Shown: positions 33,701-41,360 of the stretch, piece after piece
How positions within the stretch are numbered: the first letter of the stretch is position 1
How the letters are laid out: every line of letters starts with the position of its first letter
Assembly (NCBI GenBank): GCA_031253835.1
Contig: JAIRVP010000056.1
Span: 62,001 to 126,000, forward strand
Length of the DNA stretch: 64,000 nucleotides
From: Burkholderia sp.
Lineage (GTDB): Bacteria > Pseudomonadota > Gammaproteobacteria > Burkholderiales > Burkholderiaceae
Direction of reading: 5' to 3'
The notes under the pieces: model-generated
Database searches by the model: none
What the model was told of the DNA's origin: nothing
The model's input: only the letters and a program-made list of their open reading frames with translations
Made by a program: the position numbers and the translations under genes

Positions 33701-34405
33701 TTAGCGAAGTGGAACGGGTGCAAGAGGCGGCATGCCGCCTCCTGGAGCGGGGCCAGCTCCGGTTTGGTTGAGCAGCTTCCTCACCTGCCTGCCAATCGAC
33801 GAAAACGCCTCGCGCAACGCGTCGACGGTGGGACTGGATGACTCTTCGTCACCCTCATCAGGGCAGCCACAGGTCGCCGGATCGAGTTCGGTGACCTTTG
33901 CTTGCGGACCCGCAATTTCCTGGTAATCCGCGATCTGCTCGATGTCACGCTTGTCCGGCGGAAATTTCATTTCGACCACGCCGGATAGATTATCTTGCGT
34001 TGGCGGCTTTCCGGGGTCTTTGACGATCACGACGTCAGGTCGTCGAATCCAGCCTACGCCCGGGACGTAGCCTTCCGGGTAGTGAGCCTTGATCCAGTTC
34101 GGAATAAAACCGTGCGGCTCAAGCGGATTTCTCGACGACATGATGGGCGCAGGCGGGTATTCGTTCATGTTGTAGCTGATTTCGGGCTTATAGATGCTAT
34201 CGCCCCTCGCGTCCAGTGCGTTCAGCTTCGTCGCCACGCATGCCTGCTTTAGTCGGGCGCCGACGATACTGATGTTCGGGCCTTTCTTGCATTGGCAAAG
34301 CGCTCCGCAGAGTACCTTTTTGTCCTGTTGATCGAGATCGCCGCCGCGATACACCTTAGTCGTCGTACCTTCGGTCGACATTCCGCCGGGGACGTCGTGG
34401 CTCAT
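33701..34405 (-). CDS. VRR-NUC domain nuclease, T6SS effector
   Basis: This 234-residue protein carries a VRR-NUC (PD-(D/E)XK) nuclease motif: RRPDVVIV with D124, then VEMK with E145 and K147, then QIADYQE with Q157 and Y161. The N-terminal part has a cysteine cluster (C33, C37, C39, C56) that may bind metal together with C179/C181. The C-terminus is Pro/Gly-rich and disordered. Encoded between a PAAR protein and an immunity protein, it matches the layout of TseV-type DNA-cutting type VI effectors. Its ATG overlaps the PAAR stop (ATGA). Confidence 0.88.
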   Translation of the reverse strand: MSHDVPGGMSTEGTTTKVYRGGDLDQQDKKVLCGALCQCKKGPNISIVGARLKQACVATKLNALDARGDSIYKPEISYNMNEYPPAPIMSSRNPLEPHGFIPNWIKAHYPEGYVPGVGWIRRPDVVIVKDPGKPPTQDNLSGVVEMKFPPDKRDIEQIADYQEIAGPQAKVTELDPATCGCPDEGDEESSSPTVDALREAFSSIGRQVRKLLNQTGAGPAPGGGMPPLAPVPLR

Positions 34406-34911
34406 TCACGCTTCTCCCGACCGAATATCAGGGAGGCTGGTGAGTCTGCGTGATGCCACTGAGTGTAACCGTCGGCATCGGTTGTACCGCTGATGGTCTG
34501 GCCTTCCAGCGTTCGCAAACTGTACGGGCTATTTGCGGCCGGCTGCCCGTCCGCACCGACGACCTGGAATCGACCGCGATAACGCTCCGTTGAACCATCG
34601 GCCTCATGCCGAGCTGACATCGTGGTCCCGCCAGAACCCACGGGAACGTTCGCAACGGCATTGCCCTGGCTAGCCATCAGCGTCGCGCCACATGCGGTCA
34701 TGTCTCCCTGAAATGCCGCTCGACGACCGTCGAAATTCATGCCGGGATTCTTGCTGGTGACGATCGGAAATACTCCCTTGCACTTCGGACAGGTAACCAT
34801 CGTGCCAACAAACGCAATTGGCCGACCGTCGATGAAAGTAATCGCCCCGGATGACAGTACAGTGCCACCGTGGTCCGTATGATCGCTCTCTCGAATGAAT
34901 GCGAATCCCAT
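34402..34911 (-). CDS. PAAR-domain protein (T6SS spike tip)
   Basis: This 169-residue protein starts with a PAAR domain (about residues 1-90). Landmarks are HTDHGGTVLSS, GRPIAFVGTMVTCPKCKG with a Cys41/Cys44 pair, and GDMTACGATL. PAAR proteins cap the VgrG spike and carry effectors into target cells. The C-terminal 75 residues (YRGRFQVVGADGQPA...LRTLEGQTISGTTDADGYTQW) resemble a small beta-rich adaptor region for cargo. The ribosome site AGGA is seven bases before the ATG. It is the first gene of the effector cassette. Confidence 0.9.
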   Translation of the reverse strand: MGFAFIRESDHTDHGGTVLSSGAITFIDGRPIAFVGTMVTCPKCKGVFPIVTSKNPGMNFDGRRAAFQGDMTACGATLMASQGNAVANVPVGSGGTTMSARHEADGSTERYRGRFQVVGADGQPAANSPYSLRTLEGQTISGTTDADGYTQWHHADSPASLIFGREKRE

Positions 34912-34971
34912 GCTGAAATCCTATGACGAAACCCCGCGGGGACTGTAGCACGCGATCTCGATAGGTAACCA

Positions 34972-34991
34972 CCCTGTCAAGGTTGACGGGG
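34972..34991 (-). repeat. Small inverted repeat at right island end
   Basis: CCCTGTCAA and TTGACGGGG can pair over a two-base loop (one T/G wobble) directly before the right terminator. It may be an attachment-site arm; evidence is slight. Confidence 0.3.
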
Positions 34992-34994
34992 GCG

Positions 34995-35033
34995 AACCCG
35001 CGCAAGCTCACCGCTTCGCGGGTTTTTTGTTTT
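34995..35033 (+). terminator. Terminator at right island end
   Basis: AACCCGCG and CGCGGGTT form an eight-base stem followed by a T-rich run. It is very similar to the terminator after tRNA-Leu and probably is the original tRNA terminator displaced by the insertion. Confidence 0.8.
35015..35028 (+). repeat. Putative attR core
   Basis: This is identical to 27647-27660. Together the two define the probable island ends. Confidence 0.55.
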
Positions 35034-35112
35034 GGCCGCACGCGATGCCCGCCGCAACGTGCACTCTCCTCCCGCAGTCCAAGCATCAGGGAACGCTGCA
35101 CGGAGGCAAGCC

Positions 35113-35280
35113 ATGTCCAAGCGCGTCATTTCAATCCCGCTCCGCGTCGGCGTGCTCGCCGCGGTGCTGTCGATCCTGCTGGGCGGCTGCGACCTGCTTC
35201 GCGAGCCGCCCGTACCCGACTGGCCGGGGCCGCATGCGCCCTACCCGTTCCCGGACAGCATTCCGCATCGCACCGAGTGA
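35113..35280 (+). CDS. Small lipoprotein
   Basis: This 55-residue protein has a basic start (MSKRVISIP), a hydrophobic helix and the lipobox LLGGC, so it should be lipidated on the cysteine around residue 26. The rest is short and Pro-rich (REPPVPDWPGPHAPYPFP). The ribosome site GGAGG lies seven bases before the ATG. It is the first core gene to the right of the island. Function unknown. Confidence 0.75.
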   Translation: MSKRVISIPLRVGVLAAVLSILLGGCDLLREPPVPDWPGPHAPYPFPDSIPHRTE

Positions 35281-35320
35281 CCGGGCCGGACGGCCGCGAC
35301 CCGCAGCACGGGCCGCGCGT

Positions 35321-36211
35321 TCAGTCGTATTCGCAGAATCGCAGGATCGCGTCCGAGACCGCTTCCGGCGCCTCGCGTTGCGGGAAGTGCCCGACCGCGT
35401 CGAGGATCTGCCGCGCGTAGCCGCCGGCAAAGAACCGCTCACGCCCGGCCGAGCTGTCCGGATGATTGCAGGTATCCGCACCGCCGTGCAGTACGAGCGT
35501 CGGCACCGCGAGCACGGGCGCCGGGTTCAGCCGCGCATCGTCGTCGGCATAGGCCGGCGTGCCCGGCGCGAAGCCCCAGCGATGCCGGTACGAGTGCAGC
35601 ACGACGTCGATCCAGTCGGGCCCGTCGAACGCGGCAGCCGCCGCGTCGAAATCGCTGTCGCGATACCAACCGGCCGGCGACCACGTGTCCCACATCAAGC
35701 GGGCAAACGCCCGGCGGTCGTCGCGCAGCGCCTGCTCGCCGCGCGGCGTCGCCATGAACCAGTGATACCAGTAGTTGCGCGCCTGCTGCAGCGACAGCGG
35801 CTGACCGGGATCGTTGGTGCCGTACCCGACCGACAGCATCACGAGGTGCGACGCGACACCGTCGCGCAGCCCGCACGCGTTCGCGGCCGCGCGCGCGCCC
35901 CAGTCATGCCCGACCAGCACGGGCCGCTCGACACCGAGCGCATCGACGAATTCGAGCAGGTCGCGCCCGAGCGCCGCGAGCTGGCCGCTGCGCGGCACGG
36001 ACGCGTCGCGAAAGCGCGTCGGCGCGAAGCCGCGCAGCGCGGGCGCGAGCACGCGGTAGCCGCGCGCGGCGAGTGCTGCAGCCACCGCTTCCCAGCCGGC
36101 CGGGCTGTCCGGCCAGCCGTGCAGCAGCACGGCCACGCGCTCGCCGCGCGGGTTCCATTCGAGATAGGCAATATCGAGCGACGCGGTCGTCGCCTGCGCA
36201 TAGGTCGTCAT
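35321..36211 (-). CDS. Alpha/beta hydrolase, epoxide-hydrolase-like
   Basis: This 296-residue alpha/beta hydrolase has HGWPDS at residues 31-36 (oxyanion region) and VGHDWGA with nucleophile Asp103. The catalytic histidine is in VGHFPQREAPEAV near the C-terminus. An Asp nucleophile in a GHDWG context is typical of epoxide hydrolases and haloalkane dehalogenases. The substrate is unknown. It is divergent from a LysR gene over a 70-base gap, which suggests that regulator may control it. Confidence 0.87.
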   Translation of the reverse strand: MTTYAQATTASLDIAYLEWNPRGERVAVLLHGWPDSPAGWEAVAAALAARGYRVLAPALRGFAPTRFRDASVPRSGQLAALGRDLLEFVDALGVERPVLVGHDWGARAAANACGLRDGVASHLVMLSVGYGTNDPGQPLSLQQARNYWYHWFMATPRGEQALRDDRRAFARLMWDTWSPAGWYRDSDFDAAAAAFDGPDWIDVVLHSYRHRWGFAPGTPAYADDDARLNPAPVLAVPTLVLHGGADTCNHPDSSAGRERFFAGGYARQILDAVGHFPQREAPEAVSDAILRFCEYD

Positions 36212-36281
36212 CGTGTACTCCGTTGGGTCAGCCTGAGCGCACGATGGTAGGCCGGCCTTTCATCACGATTCACGGAGTATC

Positions 36282-37214
36282 ATGATTCATTCCTTGAATT
36301 TCACGTTGAATCGACCGATGGAACCGCTGACCGATCCCGCGTCGACCGCGCTCGACATCACGCTGCTGCGCACCTTCCTCGAAGTCGTCGACAGCCGCGG
36401 GTTCGCGCCGGCCGCCGAACGTCTCGCGCTCACGCCGTCCGCCGTCAGCGGTCACATCAAGCGGCTCGAACAGGCGGCCGGCACCGTGCTGCTCGCACGC
36501 ACGACGCGCCGTATCGCGCTCACGCCGGCCGGCGACACGCTGTACGCGTACGCACGCAACATCGTCGACATGGAGCGCGAAGTGCGCGCGCGGCTGCGCG
36601 GCGCGCCGGCGCACGGGCCGCTGCGGGTCGGCGCGTCGGAGGATTTTGCCGGTGCGTGGCTGCCGCATGTGCTGCGCACGTTCCGCGACCGCCACCCGCG
36701 CACGTCGATCGAGCTGAAGGTCGGGATCACCGCATCGCTGCTGCGCGAACAGACGCTCGGCCGGCTCGATGTCGTGTTCGGCAAGCTGTGCCGGCAGGTC
36801 GACACGCCGGGCGAACTGCTGTGGGAAGAGCCGCTCGTGTGGGCGTTCGCATCGGACCGCGCGCTCGACGCCGGCGGCGAAGTGCCGCTCGCGCTGTTTC
36901 CGCAGCCGTGCGTCTACCGCGAAGCAGCCGTCGCGGCGCTCGCCGCCGCCCTGCGGCCGTTCCGCGTGCTGTTCGAAAGCAGCAGCATGGCCGGCTGCGT
37001 GTCGGCCGCGCTCGCCGGCTTCGCGGTCACCGCGCTCGCGCGCAGCCAGCTGCGTGACGGCCTGCGCGAATGCGGGCCGCAGGACGGCCTGCCCGCGCTG
37101 CCGGCGGCGCGCTTCTACGCGTTCGCGGCGAAGCCCGACGGCCCCGGCGCGGCGCTGATCGACGCGGTGCGGGACGCCGGGCGCGGCAGGCAGTTCACGG
37201 CGCCGGGCGACTGA
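36282..37214 (+). CDS. LysR-family regulator divergent from the hydrolase gene
   Basis: This 310-residue LysR-type regulator has an HTH in residues 20-75 (FAPAAERLALTPSAVSGHIKRLE) and a following effector domain. The first ATG has GGAG close upstream; a second in-frame ATG at 36318 is possible but has no ribosome site. Regulators of this kind usually control the gene read away from them, here the epoxide-hydrolase-like gene. Confidence 0.85.
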   Translation: MIHSLNFTLNRPMEPLTDPASTALDITLLRTFLEVVDSRGFAPAAERLALTPSAVSGHIKRLEQAAGTVLLARTTRRIALTPAGDTLYAYARNIVDMEREVRARLRGAPAHGPLRVGASEDFAGAWLPHVLRTFRDRHPRTSIELKVGITASLLREQTLGRLDVVFGKLCRQVDTPGELLWEEPLVWAFASDRALDAGGEVPLALFPQPCVYREAAVAALAAALRPFRVLFESSSMAGCVSAALAGFAVTALARSQLRDGLRECGPQDGLPALPAARFYAFAAKPDGPGAALIDAVRDAGRGRQFTAPGD

Positions 37215-37237
37215 AACGGCCGCGACGGCCGCCCCGG

Positions 37238-38173
37238 TCAATCGCCGTCCGCGCGCTGCCCGGCCGCCGTCCCCGTCAGCGCATCCGCCATCAATTCGCC
37301 GAACCACTCGATGAAGGCATTGAGCCGGCGCGACCGGTGCCGGCGGTGCGGATACACGGCCGACACGTCCATCGGCTCGGCGCGATGGCCGGGCATCACG
37401 TCGACGAGCGCACCGCTTTCCAGCAGATGCTCGACGTCGAACCGCGGAATCTGGATCAGCCCCATCCCGGCGATGCAGCCGGCGATGTAGGTTTCGGCGT
37501 TGTTGACGATCACGCGGCTCGGCAGCGTCAGTGTGTGGCGCTGGCCGTCCGCGCAGTATTCCCACCCGAGTTCGCGCCCCGTCGTCGGCGACGCATAGCC
37601 GATCGCCCAGTGCCCGTGCGCAAGCGCATCGGGATGCTCGGGTACGCCGCATTCGCGCAGATAGTCGGGGCTCGCGCAGTTGATCAGCGTGAACTGCCCG
37701 AGCGGCCGCACGACGAGGCTGCTGTCCGCGAGCCGCCCGACGCGGATCGCGCAGTCGACGCCTTCCTGCACGAGGTCGATCGAGCGGTCGGTCGAGCCGA
37801 GCGACAGCTGCAGCTTCGGGTAGCGGTGAAACAGCGACGGCAGCGCGGGCGCGACGACGCGGCGCGCGATCCGGCTCGGCACGTCGACGTTCAGCCGTCC
37901 GACGACGTCGCGGTCGCGGCGGCGAAACAGGCGGTCGAGTTCGTCGGCTTCCGCAAGCAGGCGCCGGCCGCGCTCGAGCAGCAGCGCGCCGTCGGCCGTG
38001 AGCTGCACCTGGCGCGTCGTGCGATGCAGGAGGCGCGTGCCGAGCCCCGTCTCGAGCTGCTGGACGGCCGCCGACACGGTCGCGCGCGGCACGTCGAGCG
38101 CATGCGCGGCCTTGATGAAGCTGCCCATTTCGGCAACCTGCAGGAAGATTCTGACCTGATCCAGCTTGTCCAT
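37238..38173 (-). CDS. LysR-family regulator near the SDR gene
   Basis: This 311-residue LysR-type regulator starts MDKLDQVRIFLQVAEMGSF with the HTH in the first 60 residues (IKAAHALDVPRATVSAAVQQLE). An upstream in-frame extension to 38293 is not LysR-like and was dropped. It lies 166 bases downstream of an SDR gene on the same strand and ends close to the preceding rightward LysR gene. Confidence 0.86.
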   Translation of the reverse strand: MDKLDQVRIFLQVAEMGSFIKAAHALDVPRATVSAAVQQLETGLGTRLLHRTTRQVQLTADGALLLERGRRLLAEADELDRLFRRRDRDVVGRLNVDVPSRIARRVVAPALPSLFHRYPKLQLSLGSTDRSIDLVQEGVDCAIRVGRLADSSLVVRPLGQFTLINCASPDYLRECGVPEHPDALAHGHWAIGYASPTTGRELGWEYCADGQRHTLTLPSRVIVNNAETYIAGCIAGMGLIQIPRFDVEHLLESGALVDVMPGHRAEPMDVSAVYPHRRHRSRRLNAFIEWFGELMADALTGTAAGQRADGD

Positions 38174-38339
38174 CGGCGAGGAACGTGAGTTGGGACGACC
38201 GTCGCCGCCAGGCGCCGCGCATCGCGGCGAGGTCCGGCGACACAGAGAAAACGGGCATGCGGCCTCGCGGCTGCACGCCCGTGCATTGTCCACGCAAACG
38301 CGCCATTGCGGTGCGCCGCGCGGCTCGTGAGCGGCCCGG

Positions 38340-39113
38340 TTACTTGGTCGTATAGCCGCCGTTGATCAGGATCGTCTGGCCGGTGATCCACCAGCCGTCG
38401 GTCACGAGATGGCGGATGAACGGCACGACGTCCTCGATGTCGGTCAGGCCCGTCTTGCTGAACGGCGACAGCGCGGCCGCCGTCTTGTGATACGCGACCG
38501 CATCGGCGCCTTCGGCCGGGTAGAAGAACGGCGTATCCATCGGGCCCGGCCCGACGGCCGTCACCGAGATCCCGCGTGCGCCGTATTCCTTCGACGCCGC
38601 GCGCGTGAAGTGCTCGACCGGCGCCTTCGACCCTTCGTACGCCGCATAGAACGGCGTGAACGCGCCGAGCAGCGACGTCACGAGCGTGACGAGCTTGCCG
38701 TGATCCTCGAGGTGCCGCCCCGCCTCCTTGATGAAGAAGAACGCCGACTTGCTGTTGACCGCGAACATCTCGTCGTATTCGGCCTCGCTGATCTCGGTGA
38801 ACGGCTTCTTCAGCACCTTGCCGACCGTGTTGATCGCGATGTCGATCTTGCCGAAGCGCTGCTTCGCGTCGTCGAACAGCTTCTCGACCGCGGCGGCCGT
38901 GGTCAGGTCGGCCTGGAACGTTGCGGCTTCCGCGCCGGCCGCGCGCACCGCGGCGGCCGTCTCCTCGGCCTGCGCCTGCGACGCCGCGCTGTTGTAGTGA
39001 ATCGCCACCGCCTTCGCGCCGTGGCCCGCCAGGTCCCGCGCGATCAGGCCGCCGAGATTCTTTGCGCCGCCTGCGATCAGGACGACCTTGTCTGCGAGCG
39101 TATGAGTTGCCAC
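38340..39113 (-). CDS. Short-chain dehydrogenase/reductase
   Basis: This 257-residue classical SDR has the NAD(P)-binding glycine motif IAGGAKNLGG at residues 13-22 and the structural Asn95 (INTVG). The catalytic triad is Ser147, Tyr159 and Lys163 (YAAYEGSK). The start is GTG with AGGAG six bases upstream. The substrate is unknown. The HYNS stretch at about 39-42 after strand 2 is compatible with NADP but does not settle it. A LysR gene follows on the same strand. Confidence 0.88.
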   Translation of the reverse strand: MATHTLADKVVLIAGGAKNLGGLIARDLAGHGAKAVAIHYNSAASQAQAEETAAAVRAAGAEAATFQADLTTAAAVEKLFDDAKQRFGKIDIAINTVGKVLKKPFTEISEAEYDEMFAVNSKSAFFFIKEAGRHLEDHGKLVTLVTSLLGAFTPFYAAYEGSKAPVEHFTRAASKEYGARGISVTAVGPGPMDTPFFYPAEGADAVAYHKTAAALSPFSKTGLTDIEDVVPFIRHLVTDGWWITGQTILINGGYTTK

Positions 39114-39293
39114 GGTTGACTCCTTTTTCCGTTGAACGAAGCTAGGAGTGTAGGCACGCGCGACGCGCCGGTCAGCCGGCCGCGGCTGGATGGATTATCC
39201 AGAAAACCGACCCAATCGGAGCAGCGCAATGTGGTTGGCCGCACCGACAGCGGCGCCGGATTCTGCGGCGCAGCTGCACGATCGCCGCCCGCC

Positions 39294-39794
39294 TCAGCGC
39301 GCGTAAAGCGCCGCGTCGATCTTGCCGAGCAGCCACTGCATGCCGGCCAGATGCTGCTGGTCGTGGCTGCACAGGTAGTGGACGAGCCCGCGCACCGTCA
39401 GCGAACCGTAGCCGTCGAACTCGCCGGTGCGCTCGAACTGCTCGGGCGTCAGGCGCGACAGCAGCGCCAGCGTTTCGCGCCGCGCTTCGCGGATCGCAGC
39501 GAGCACGTCGGACGCGTACGCATCGTTGTAGCGGCGTTCGATCGCGAGCGCGTCGCCGTCGAGCGACACGAGCAGCGGCCGGTCTTCGTCGAGCATCCGC
39601 CGCAACCGCACGTGATAGCCGTCGATCTCGATGTCGCGCACGTGGCAGAGCTGCCCGAGCGGCGAGAAATGCTCGCTCGGGATCCCGGCCCAGTCGTCGG
39701 GTGTCCAGCGCGCGTAGCCGTCGGGGACGGCCGCGAAATGCGCTTCGAGCTGACGGGGGAAATCGGCGAGTGCGTCGAGCGTCGTCGGATTCAT
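39294..39794 (-). CDS. DinB-family metal-binding protein
   Basis: This 166-residue four-helix DinB protein has the metal-binding histidines H51 (LGQLCHVRDIE), H144 and H148 (SHDQQHLAGM). Members include thiol-S-transferases and damage-inducible proteins of unknown activity. The gene stands alone with 65 bases to the copC gene. Nothing indicates DNA-damage control here. Confidence 0.85.
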   Translation of the reverse strand: MNPTTLDALADFPRQLEAHFAAVPDGYARWTPDDWAGIPSEHFSPLGQLCHVRDIEIDGYHVRLRRMLDEDRPLLVSLDGDALAIERRYNDAYASDVLAAIREARRETLALLSRLTPEQFERTGEFDGYGSLTVRGLVHYLCSHDQQHLAGMQWLLGKIDAALYAR

Positions 39795-39859
39795 GCGGGA
39801 AACTCCCTGTCGGATAAGGGCCGCGGCAACCCTGGCACGGGCCTGCCGCCGCCGTTACG

Positions 39860-40234
39860 TTACTTCACGCTGAAGCCGTACGCGCCCTGCGTGCGGTGCC
39901 CGTCGGTCGCGACGGCCACCCATTTCACCGTATAGGCGCCGGTGCCGACTGCCGTGAGCGGCACCGTCATCCGCTTGCGATTCGTCGCGTCGATGCGCGC
40001 TCGGCCGTCCGACACCGCCTTGCCGTCGCCGTCGACGACGACGATCGAGCTGAATGCCGGCTCCAGCGGCTCGGTGAAGTCGATCGTGACGGCAGCCGGT
40101 GCAGTGGCCACCGCCGCGCCCGCCGCCGGATCGCTCTTCGCGAGATGCGCGTGCGCGAACGCGGCCGACGAGACGGTCGCGGCAACGATGACGACGGCCG
40201 CCTGGCGGCCGAACGGGAATGAATCGAAACGCAT
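39860..40234 (-). CDS. copC: CopC-type periplasmic copper-binding protein
   Basis: This 124-residue protein has a signal peptide ending AFA. The mature chain opens HAHLAKSDPAAGA, giving the N-terminal His used for Cu2+ in CopC proteins. The C-terminal ATDGHRTQGAYGFSV carries the second conserved His. The ATG with GGAAAG upstream was chosen over an ATG 33 bases earlier. No copD membrane partner is adjacent, so it is either a stand-alone copper chaperone or part of a scattered system. Confidence 0.88.
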   Translation of the reverse strand: MRFDSFPFGRQAAVVIVAATVSSAAFAHAHLAKSDPAAGAAVATAPAAVTIDFTEPLEPAFSSIVVVDGDGKAVSDGRARIDATNRKRMTVPLTAVGTGAYTVKWVAVATDGHRTQGAYGFSVK

Positions 40235-40348
40235 GGGCTTTCCGTGAAGAATGAACGGACGCCGCACCCCGCGCGGCGTTCCGGCAGCTTACCAGCGCAT
40301 GCGCGTTCATGCCGGTCCTCCGCCGCCGCTTGATAGAATGCGCGCGCT

Positions 40349-41065
40349 ATGGATCTCGAAAGCATTCTCTACACCCAGGGCTTCGGCTCGCGCCGCCAGT
40401 GCCGCGGCCTGATCGACGCGGGCCGCGTCGCCGTCGCGGGCACCGCCGCGACCGATCCCGACGCCACGTTCGACACCGACGGCCTCGTGTTCTCGGTCGA
40501 CGATACCGCGTGGCCGTTCCACGCGCGTGCGTATCTCGCGCTCAACAAGCCGGCCGGCTACGAGTGCTCGCGCGATCCGCAGCACCACGCGAGCGTGTTC
40601 AGCCTGCTGCCGGCGCCGCTCGTCGCGCGCGGCGTGCAGTGCGTCGGCCGCCTCGACCAGGACACGACCGGCCTGCTGCTGCTGTCCGACGACGGCCAGT
40701 TCGTGCACGCGTACACGTCGCCGAAGCGCAAGGTGCCGAAGACCTACGTCGCGACCGTGCGCCACCCGCTCGACGCTGCGCAGCTGGATGCGCTGCGCGC
40801 CGGCGTGCAGCTGCACGGCGAGCCGAAGCCGATCGCGGCCGTCGCCGCCGACGCGCGCGACACGCACGCCCTCGCGCTGACCGTCCTCGAAGGCAAATAC
40901 CACCAGGTCAAGCGCATGGTGGCGGCGGCGAGCAATCGCGTCGAGTTGCTGCACCGCGAAAGCATCGGCGGCTTCACGCTGCCAGGCGATCTCGAACCGG
41001 GCGCGTGGCGGTGGCTCGACGACGCCGACCTTTCATTACTCCGCAATCCCGTCAAAACCCTGTAA
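40349..41065 (+). CDS. rsuA: 16S rRNA pseudouridine synthase RsuA-type
   Basis: This 238-residue protein has an N-terminal S4-like RNA-binding domain (residues 1-45, GFGSRRQCRGLIDAGRVAV). The pseudouridine synthase domain has GRLDQDTTG at 100-108 and catalytic Asp103, equivalent to Asp102 of E. coli RsuA. It probably makes Psi516 in 16S rRNA. A TAGAAT -10 lies about 15 bases before the ATG, so the leader is very short. Confidence 0.87.
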   Translation: MDLESILYTQGFGSRRQCRGLIDAGRVAVAGTAATDPDATFDTDGLVFSVDDTAWPFHARAYLALNKPAGYECSRDPQHHASVFSLLPAPLVARGVQCVGRLDQDTTGLLLLSDDGQFVHAYTSPKRKVPKTYVATVRHPLDAAQLDALRAGVQLHGEPKPIAAVAADARDTHALALTVLEGKYHQVKRMVAAASNRVELLHRESIGGFTLPGDLEPGAWRWLDDADLSLLRNPVKTL

Positions 41066-41171
41066 GGGAAAATCCGCACGACCGTTCGGTGCCCGGCCGC
41101 GTCTCGGCCGCAGGTTCCCCCGCTATACTGAAATCACAAGCTGCAAGAGCAGCGATGCAGGGGGAGATACC

Positions 41172-41360
41172 ATGAACATCAACCATTCTTTCGAACTGTC
41201 GTCGGTGATGATCGCGTTCACGATCATCGGTGTCATCGTGATCGGCGGCCTGCTGGCCACGATGCACATGAAGCACAAATATCATCCGAACCTGATTGGC
41301 GCGCTGATCGGTGCGCTGCTGTGCTTCCTGCTGATCGAGGCGTTACCGGCGCTGACCTGA
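41172..41360 (+). CDS. Small two-helix membrane protein
   Basis: This 62-residue protein has two hydrophobic helices (about residues 11-31 and 40-58) separated by the loop MHMKHKYHPNL. A strong ribosome site GGGGGAG lies before the ATG, and a TATACT -10 is at 41124-41129. The last 18 bases overlap the end of the opposite-strand epimerase gene. Function unknown. Confidence 0.75.
   Translation: MNINHSFELSSVMIAFTIIGVIVIGGLLATMHMKHKYHPNLIGALIGALLCFLLIEALPALT

Larger units (their letters stand above)
27647..35028. mobile_element. Integrative genomic island next to tRNA-Leu
   Basis: This block of about 7.4 kb is bounded by a 14-base direct repeat inside two look-alike terminators. It opens with a tyrosine integrase. 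Inside are a non-coding hairpin region, an MBL-fold protein with a four-helix membrane protein, a DUF5677-like protein, and a PAAR/VRR-NUC/DUF3396 type VI cassette. The centre (about 29,340-31,640) is visibly much richer in A and T than the flanks, which shows foreign origin. No replication or conjugation gene is present, so it is a small cargo island that depends on its integrase. Confidence 0.85.
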
